Source: an uncultured Lachnospiraceae bacterium (lineage in GTDB: Bacteria > Bacillota > Clostridia > Lachnospirales > Lachnospiraceae). From it: DNA of 6,672 nt. Positions within the stretch are counted from its first letter, which is position 1, and each line of letters starts with the position of its first letter. Below, piece by piece: positions 4,440-6,672 of this stretch. The DNA is taken from contig CAJUOE010000060.1 in NCBI GenBank assembly GCA_910587895.1, forward strand, positions 1-6,672, in the 5' to 3' direction. The notes below the pieces were generated by a model, which worked only from the letters and a program-made list of their open reading frames with translations, was not told the DNA's origin and searched no databases. The position numbers and the translations under genes were made by a program.

Positions 4440-5518
4440 TTAAAAATATACTTTCTTTTACTTTTATTTCTGTCAAATTCGTATTCAATCTTGTCTACCG
4501 ACCAAAAAAGTCCTTCATACTTATTTATCAGGCTCCCAACCTTGCGCACATCATCATATATCTGCCTTGATAGATATTTGCTGGCATCCACAATATCACT
4601 GGCAGAACCTTCCCAATGGCCGTTCCCCTTCTTCACCAGCTTCTTCACTGTTTCCACAATCGGACTTTGCTCATATTCTTCCACAAGACGCTGCCCTTCG
4701 ACTTCTTCAGCCGTTCCAACATATTCCCACCGAAAAGTATTTTCATTGAATTTAATTTTAAGCTGCTGGGACTTCATGTCACGCCCTGTTATATGCAGTG
4801 TGGCTTCTTCTGAATACCTGTCGTCTTTGGATATTACCCATGCACAGTCAAGCGCACCCATAACACCGACCGAGCCGGACAGTTCATTAAATACGTCCGA
4901 TGGATCACGCATCTTCCGTGTATGGTGGATAAGCATTAAACCTATATTGTGTTTGTCCGCTATCTGTTTCAGAATTTTAAAATCGTCATAATCCCGGTCA
5001 TACCCCGATTGATTCCGCTTTGCTGCCTGCCGTATCATCTGGAATACGTCAACAACTATCAGTTTTATTTCTGGATGCTCCTGTAACTGGTACTCAATTT
5101 GCGCTTCGAATCCTTCGCCTATCCTGCCGACCTCGTCCGTTCCCGTTAGTATATGCAGATTGTCCGGCGGCTCACTGTCTTTGAGAATCTGCTTCAAACG
5201 GTTTTTCGGTCTGCGCTTCGTGCTTTCAAGGTCAAGGTACAGGCATGAATGTTTTGTGCTGTCAAATGAAAGAAATTTCGTTCCATTACAAATGGATATG
5301 CACAAATCCAATGCCATATAGCTTTTATAAAACTTGCTCGGTGCGCCTATCATTGATAACCCAACAGGCAATATTTCATTTACCAGCCATTCAATAGGTG
5401 GAATATCCATTTTCGCAAGTTCTGCCGCCGTCACTGCCCTTATTGGCTTAAACTCTCTTACTTGGCGTAATACGCCCCTGTCGCATACCACAGAGTATCT
5501 TTTTTCTGTGCCTTGCAA
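4382..5518 (-). CDS. RepA-like AAA ATPase (replicative helicase or helicase loader)
   Basis: A 378-aa protein of the RecA-like AAA_25/RSF1010-RepA type. Counting from the TTG at 5518, a Walker A-like loop GAPSKFYKS is at residues 58-66, LYLDLEST at 93-100 and a hydrophobic Walker B LIVVDVF at 153-159. LIHHTRK (196-202) is the RepA/DnaB-like HH motif and NELSGSVGVMGALDCAWVIS is at 211-230. Relatives unwind DNA at plasmid or satellite origins as ring helicases. The C-terminus has a winged-helix-like region (about 285-350) and three NVTNDT repeats (360-377), which are the translation of the DNA repeat array. The start is doubtful: no ATG and only a weak ribosome site are present, and the frame stays open to 5614 with a coiled-coil-like sequence overlapping the upstream gene. 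A frameshift fusion is a possibility. Confidence 0.85.
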   Translation of the reverse strand: MQGTEKRYSVVCDRGVLRQVREFKPIRAVTAAELAKMDIPPIEWLVNEILPVGLSMIGAPSKFYKSYMALDLCISICNGTKFLSFDSTKHSCLYLDLESTKRRPKNRLKQILKDSEPPDNLHILTGTDEVGRIGEGFEAQIEYQLQEHPEIKLIVVDVFQMIRQAAKRNQSGYDRDYDDFKILKQIADKHNIGLMLIHHTRKMRDPSDVFNELSGSVGVMGALDCAWVISKDDRYSEEATLHITGRDMKSQQLKIKFNENTFRWEYVGTAEEVEGQRLVEEYEQSPIVETVKKLVKKGNGHWEGSASDIVDASKYLSRQIYDDVRKVGSLINKYEGLFWSVDKIEYEFDRNKSKRKYIFNVTNDTNVTNDTNVTNDTK

Positions 5519-5523
5519 CTGCT

Positions 5524-5892
5524 CTAATTGCCGGTCAATATCTGCGATTTCTGCATCAATAGCCGCTTTTTCCGTTTCAGCAGCAGTTCCATTTCTTCCT
5601 GTTTCCGTTTTTCCTCACCTTCTTCCTGTCTTTTCTTCCAACGTTTTTCACATTCCAGCCGGTACCAGTGCGCCACAGGCCTAATTTCGGCGTTATAGGC
5701 TTCTTCATATTCTGCAACCCAATCATTGTAATACTGCCTTGCCCTGCTGCATCCGGCCTTTTCTAAAGCGGCTACCGCCTTTTCAGCGAACCCGGGGCAG
5801 CTAATCTCATTGGAGTATATGCTCCTAATGAACCCTTTCGTCAGGCGCATCCCCGGCCGGATGCCCGCAAGCAGTTCCTCTCTGGATGCCAC
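5524..5892 (-). CDS. Basic helical protein with C-terminal coiled coil, function unknown
   Basis: A 122-aa protein starting at a GTG (5890-5892) directly behind the upstream TAG, with GGAGGG seven bases before it. The first part (REELLAGIRPGMRLTKGFIR) is followed by a compact domain with PGFAEKAVAALEKAGC and ARQYYNDWVAEYEEAYN. The last 45 residues are a highly charged Lys/Glu/Arg helix (WKKRQEEGEEKRKQEEMELL), probably a coiled coil. It stops five bases before the TTG taken as the ATPase start, and the two frames overlap in open sequence from 5519 to 5614. A role as partner or loader for the ATPase is inferred from this tight linkage. I do not recognise a named family. Confidence 0.65.
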   Translation of the reverse strand: MASREELLAGIRPGMRLTKGFIRSIYSNEISCPGFAEKAVAALEKAGCSRARQYYNDWVAEYEEAYNAEIRPVAHWYRLECEKRWKKRQEEGEEKRKQEEMELLLKRKKRLLMQKSQILTGN

Positions 5893-6078
5893 CTAGTTGC
5901 CCTCCGGTTCCCCGGTATTCAGGTAATCCACCAGCCTGTCCCAGTTAAGCAGGTACTTGTTCCCTGCCCTGATATGCACAATTTTGCCGTTAATGCACAT
6001 CTTCCGCAGCCAGTCATAGCTTACCCCTGTCCTGCTGGATGCCTCCTTAAGCGTTACCATCTTCACTTCCTGTCCCAT
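5893..6078 (-). CDS. Excisionase-like helix-turn-helix DNA-binding protein
   Basis: A 61-aa protein with the winged-helix pattern of the excisionase/HTH_17 (MerR-like) family: MVTLKEASSRTGVSYDWLRK forms the helix-turn-helix, and INGKIVHIRAGNKYLLNWDR forms the wing with a typical GNKYLL..D ending, then LVDYLN. I chose the ATG at 6076-6078 because GGAGGG lies seven bases upstream; the ATG at 6058-6060 and an upstream one at 6111 are alternatives. It overlaps the end of the preceding gene by 32 bases. Such proteins act as recombination directionality factors or as small regulators of replication genes. Its place ahead of the ATPase rather than beside an integrase leaves both roles open. Confidence 0.75.
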   Translation of the reverse strand: MGQEVKMVTLKEASSRTGVSYDWLRKMCINGKIVHIRAGNKYLLNWDRLVDYLNTGEPEGN

Positions 6079-6214
6079 CTGGTTTCCCTCCATTCTGCCG
6101 CGCTTCGTCAATCATGTGCATAATCTCATTGTGGCGTTGCGTGAACTCTTTGCTACCTATGCCAAGGCGTTTCTCTTCTGCTTCTACCATTGCGTTAAGT
6201 TCTTCCTCCGTCAT
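6047..6214 (-). CDS. Small acidic protein, function unknown
   Basis: A 55-aa protein from the ATG at 6212-6214, with AGAGG seven bases upstream inside the end of the preceding gene and only four bases between the genes. The N-terminal half is a helix (MTEEELNAMVEAEEKRLGIG) followed by EFTQRHNEIMHMIDEARQNG, and the end is Gly/Asp-rich and probably disordered. A longer frame to 6253 exists but lacks a good ribosome site. It overlaps the excisionase-like gene by 32 bases, implying translational coupling. No family is recognised. Confidence 0.55.
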   Translation of the reverse strand: MTEEELNAMVEAEEKRLGIGSKEFTQRHNEIMHMIDEARQNGGKPDGTGSEDGNA

Positions 6215-6218
6215 AAAG

Positions 6219-6542
6219 TTACCTCTGTACATTGATAGTAGGCCAACTTCCATTATTGTTTTCCAGCGCGCTTGTAATCTTAATTCCCTTTTCCGGTTCT
6301 TCTGGAATCTGAATCATATCCTTCACATACTCCTCTGATATCATGAATGGTGTTTCCCCTTCTTCAAATTCGGGATTGTAAAACATATCAATACCGATAG
6401 TTACATTATCAACCTGCCGTTCTAATTCCAGCATTATGCCGCTGTCCATGTGGTTGATTCCGATAAGAACCTTTGCTACCGTGAATCCCTCCATCATACT
6501 TTCATTTACCTCTGCATAATCTCTGAATACTTTCTTTGCCAT
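6219..6542 (-). CDS. 107-aa acidic protein, function unknown
   Basis: The ATG at 6540-6542 has GAGGAGAG well placed upstream, so I prefer it over the longer frame to 6578. The protein (MAKKVFRDYAEVNE start) is acidic and alternates predicted strands and helices: FTVAKVLIGINHMDSGIMLE, VDNVTIGIDMFYNP, ISEEYVKDMIQIPEEPE. It has no cysteines, signal peptide or membrane segment. I do not recognise a family. It heads the visible gene string, after a 130-base AT-rich leader, and could be the first gene of the early operon or follow further genes to the right. Confidence 0.65.
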   Translation of the reverse strand: MAKKVFRDYAEVNESMMEGFTVAKVLIGINHMDSGIMLELERQVDNVTIGIDMFYNPEFEEGETPFMISEEYVKDMIQIPEEPEKGIKITSALENNNGSWPTINVQR

Positions 6543-6672
6543 TATCTTTCTCTCCTCGTATAATAAGTTTATAAGCAAGAAAAACAGCTTACAGACTTAT
6601 TCTTTTTTGATAAGACAGATGGATAATTCTAAACATCCTTTCTGAAGATTCTTCTTCAACCATGCTGGTTGA
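6543..6672. other. AT-rich leader or gene boundary at the right edge
   Basis: Two minus-strand frames are open from the edge: one ends with a TAA at 6589-6591 (...RIIHLSYQKRISL) and one with a TAA at 6597-6599 (...LELSICLIKKE). Either could be the end of a gene lying outside the window; I cannot choose. A perfect 7-base inverted repeat TCAACCA/TGGTTGA with a 3-base centre occupies 6656-6672. TATTAT and TATAAA boxes lie just before the ribosome site of the 6542 gene, but no good -35 box fits them. Confidence 0.35.

Noticed and set aside
4350..4442. CRISPR array
   Set aside because: Units are 18 bases, in tandem without unique spacers, and no cas gene is present.
4332..4991. Plus-strand frame of 219 codons with LVTLVS repeats
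   Set aside because: The repeats are the antisense reading of the TGTCA array, and the rest is the complement of the ATPase gene.
6656..6672. Perfect inverted repeat TCAACCA/TGGTTGA as an operator or terminator
   Set aside because: It is short, touches the window edge, lies in frames that may be coding, and has no following T run on either strand within view.

Overview
The window looks like the distal part of a small integrated mobile element, probably a phage satellite or prophage-like element, in a low-to-moderate GC Firmicute. Lachnospiraceae or a related gut clostridium is my best guess. The reasons are strong AGGAG/GGAGG ribosome sites, many GTG and TTG starts, tightly overlapping small genes, a DUF4355-type scaffold and a RepA-like AAA ATPase. 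This host assignment is inference.

Layout: every convincing gene is on the minus strand, so transcription runs from the right edge to the left. At 161-202 lies the 3' part of a tRNA-Pro gene, from the anticodon loop (CGG) to the acceptor end. It has no 5' half, and the tRNA's likely terminator follows at 105-150. This is the expected picture of an attachment site at the far end of an element integrated into a tRNA gene. Bases 1-160 are then host chromosome and everything above about 203 is element. The intact tRNA copy and the integrase should lie beyond 6672.

From right to left the element holds: (a) four early genes, with a 107-aa unknown, a 55-aa unknown, a 61-aa excisionase-like DNA-binding protein and a 122-aa basic, coiled-coil-ended protein; (b) a RepA-like AAA ATPase (4382-5518) whose 3' end and downstream spacer carry a dense TGTCA/TGACA repeat array, a candidate iteron-type origin; (c) five small genes of unknown role (2917-4315); (d) a 248-base spacer with a promoter-like sequence; (e) a morphogenesis block with a scaffold protein, an HK97-fold-type major capsid protein, a small RinA/ArpU-like protein and a zinc-ribbon protein, ending at the attachment site.

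The most interesting inference is that this is a replicating satellite with its own scaffold and major capsid protein but, within about 6.3 kb, no terminase, portal, protease or tail gene. It could build or redirect capsids while borrowing the rest from a helper phage. I can see only one end, so genes to the right may change this view.
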